From contig DFSH01000050.1 in NCBI GenBank assembly GCA_002378565.1, positions 18,125 through 24,477 of the forward strand: a stretch of DNA of 6,353 bases, read 5' to 3'. The notes beneath the pieces are model-generated. The model was not told where the DNA came from. It did not search any database and worked only from the letters and a program-made list of their open reading frames with translations. Made by a program: the position numbers and the translations under genes. This document shows, piece after piece, positions 6,234 through 6,353 of the stretch (position 1 is its first letter; every line of letters starts with the position of its first letter). The DNA comes from Flavobacteriales bacterium UBA3442 (GTDB lineage: Bacteria > Bacteroidota > Bacteroidia > Flavobacteriales > Schleiferiaceae).

Positions 6234-6268
6234 AATAAAAACCCACTCAAATGAGTGGGTTTTTATTT
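6234..6268. terminator. Strong bidirectional terminator after tRNA-Ala
   Basis: A near-perfect inverted repeat: arm AATAAAAACCCACTC (6234-6248), loop AAAT (6249-6252), arm GAGTGGGTTTTTATT (6253-6267). On the plus strand the GC core CCCACTC/GAGTGGG is followed by TTTTTATTTAT. On the minus strand the complement also ends in a T-rich run. It should end the tRNA transcript and also that of the gene converging from the right edge. Confidence 0.85.
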
Positions 6269-6292
6269 ATTCAATTATTATTTTATTAACCT

Positions 6293-6353
6293 TTATTTAA
6301 TCACAACATTCCCCTTCAACATAAGAGATGACTCCAAGTCTGTCTGCATAGCA
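6293..6353 (-). CDS. Probable C-terminal end of a gene entering from the right edge
   Basis: On the minus strand a frame runs from the window edge to TAA at 6295-6293, giving 19 residues, AMQTDLESSLMLKGNVVIK. The sequence looks like a normal protein end, and the strong two-way terminator lies 25 bases downstream of its stop, as expected for a convergent gene. The fragment is too short to name a family. It could still be chance open sequence. Confidence 0.4.
   Translation of the reverse strand, partial: AMQTDLESSLMLKGNVVIK

Overview
The window looks like a piece of a Bacteroidota chromosome, probably Flavobacteriales, with balanced base composition judged by eye. The clues are the C-terminal end of a TonB-type outer-membrane beta-barrel protein of the PF14905 kind, a fused HU-CCDC81/SPOR membrane protein (a Bacteroidota architecture), a DUF6341-like/DUF6427-like membrane pair next to purD, starts without clear Shine-Dalgarno sequences, and a good match to the Bacteroidota -7 promoter element TAnnTTTG. 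No mobile element, CRISPR array or rRNA was seen. Family names come from reading motifs and from memory of the families; no search was run.

Layout. 1-810 (+): C-terminal third of an outer-membrane beta-barrel receptor-like protein, cut by the left edge and followed by a possible terminator (846-880). 979-1947 (+): HU-CCDC81 + transmembrane helix + SPOR protein. It is followed, with overlap, by an acyl-CoA thioesterase of the hotdog fold (1929 or 1944 to 2462, +). 2500-3399 (-): polytopic DUF6427-like membrane protein, divergent from a 56-residue DUF6341-like membrane protein (3438-3608, +). The two share a 38-bp intergenic region with back-to-back -7 elements. 3616-4893 (-): purD, meeting the small membrane gene tail to tail with a 7-bp gap. 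4963-5585 (+): a possible 42-residue single-helix peptide linked by a TGATG stop/start to an unrecognised 164-residue protein. 5695-6078 (+): an ArsC/Spx-like thioredoxin-fold protein that seems to lack the usual catalytic cysteine. 6157-6233 (+): tRNA-Ala(GGC), followed by a strong two-way terminator. 6293-6353 (-): the likely C-terminal tail of a gene entering from the right edge.

How the parts relate. Most of this is housekeeping: purine synthesis (PurD), acyl-CoA turnover, envelope and cell-wall-associated proteins, and a tRNA. I see no obvious defence, secretion or metabolic island. The less explained parts are the HU-SPOR fusion, the DUF6341/DUF6427 divergent pair, the TM-peptide/164-aa couple and the degenerate ArsC-like protein.
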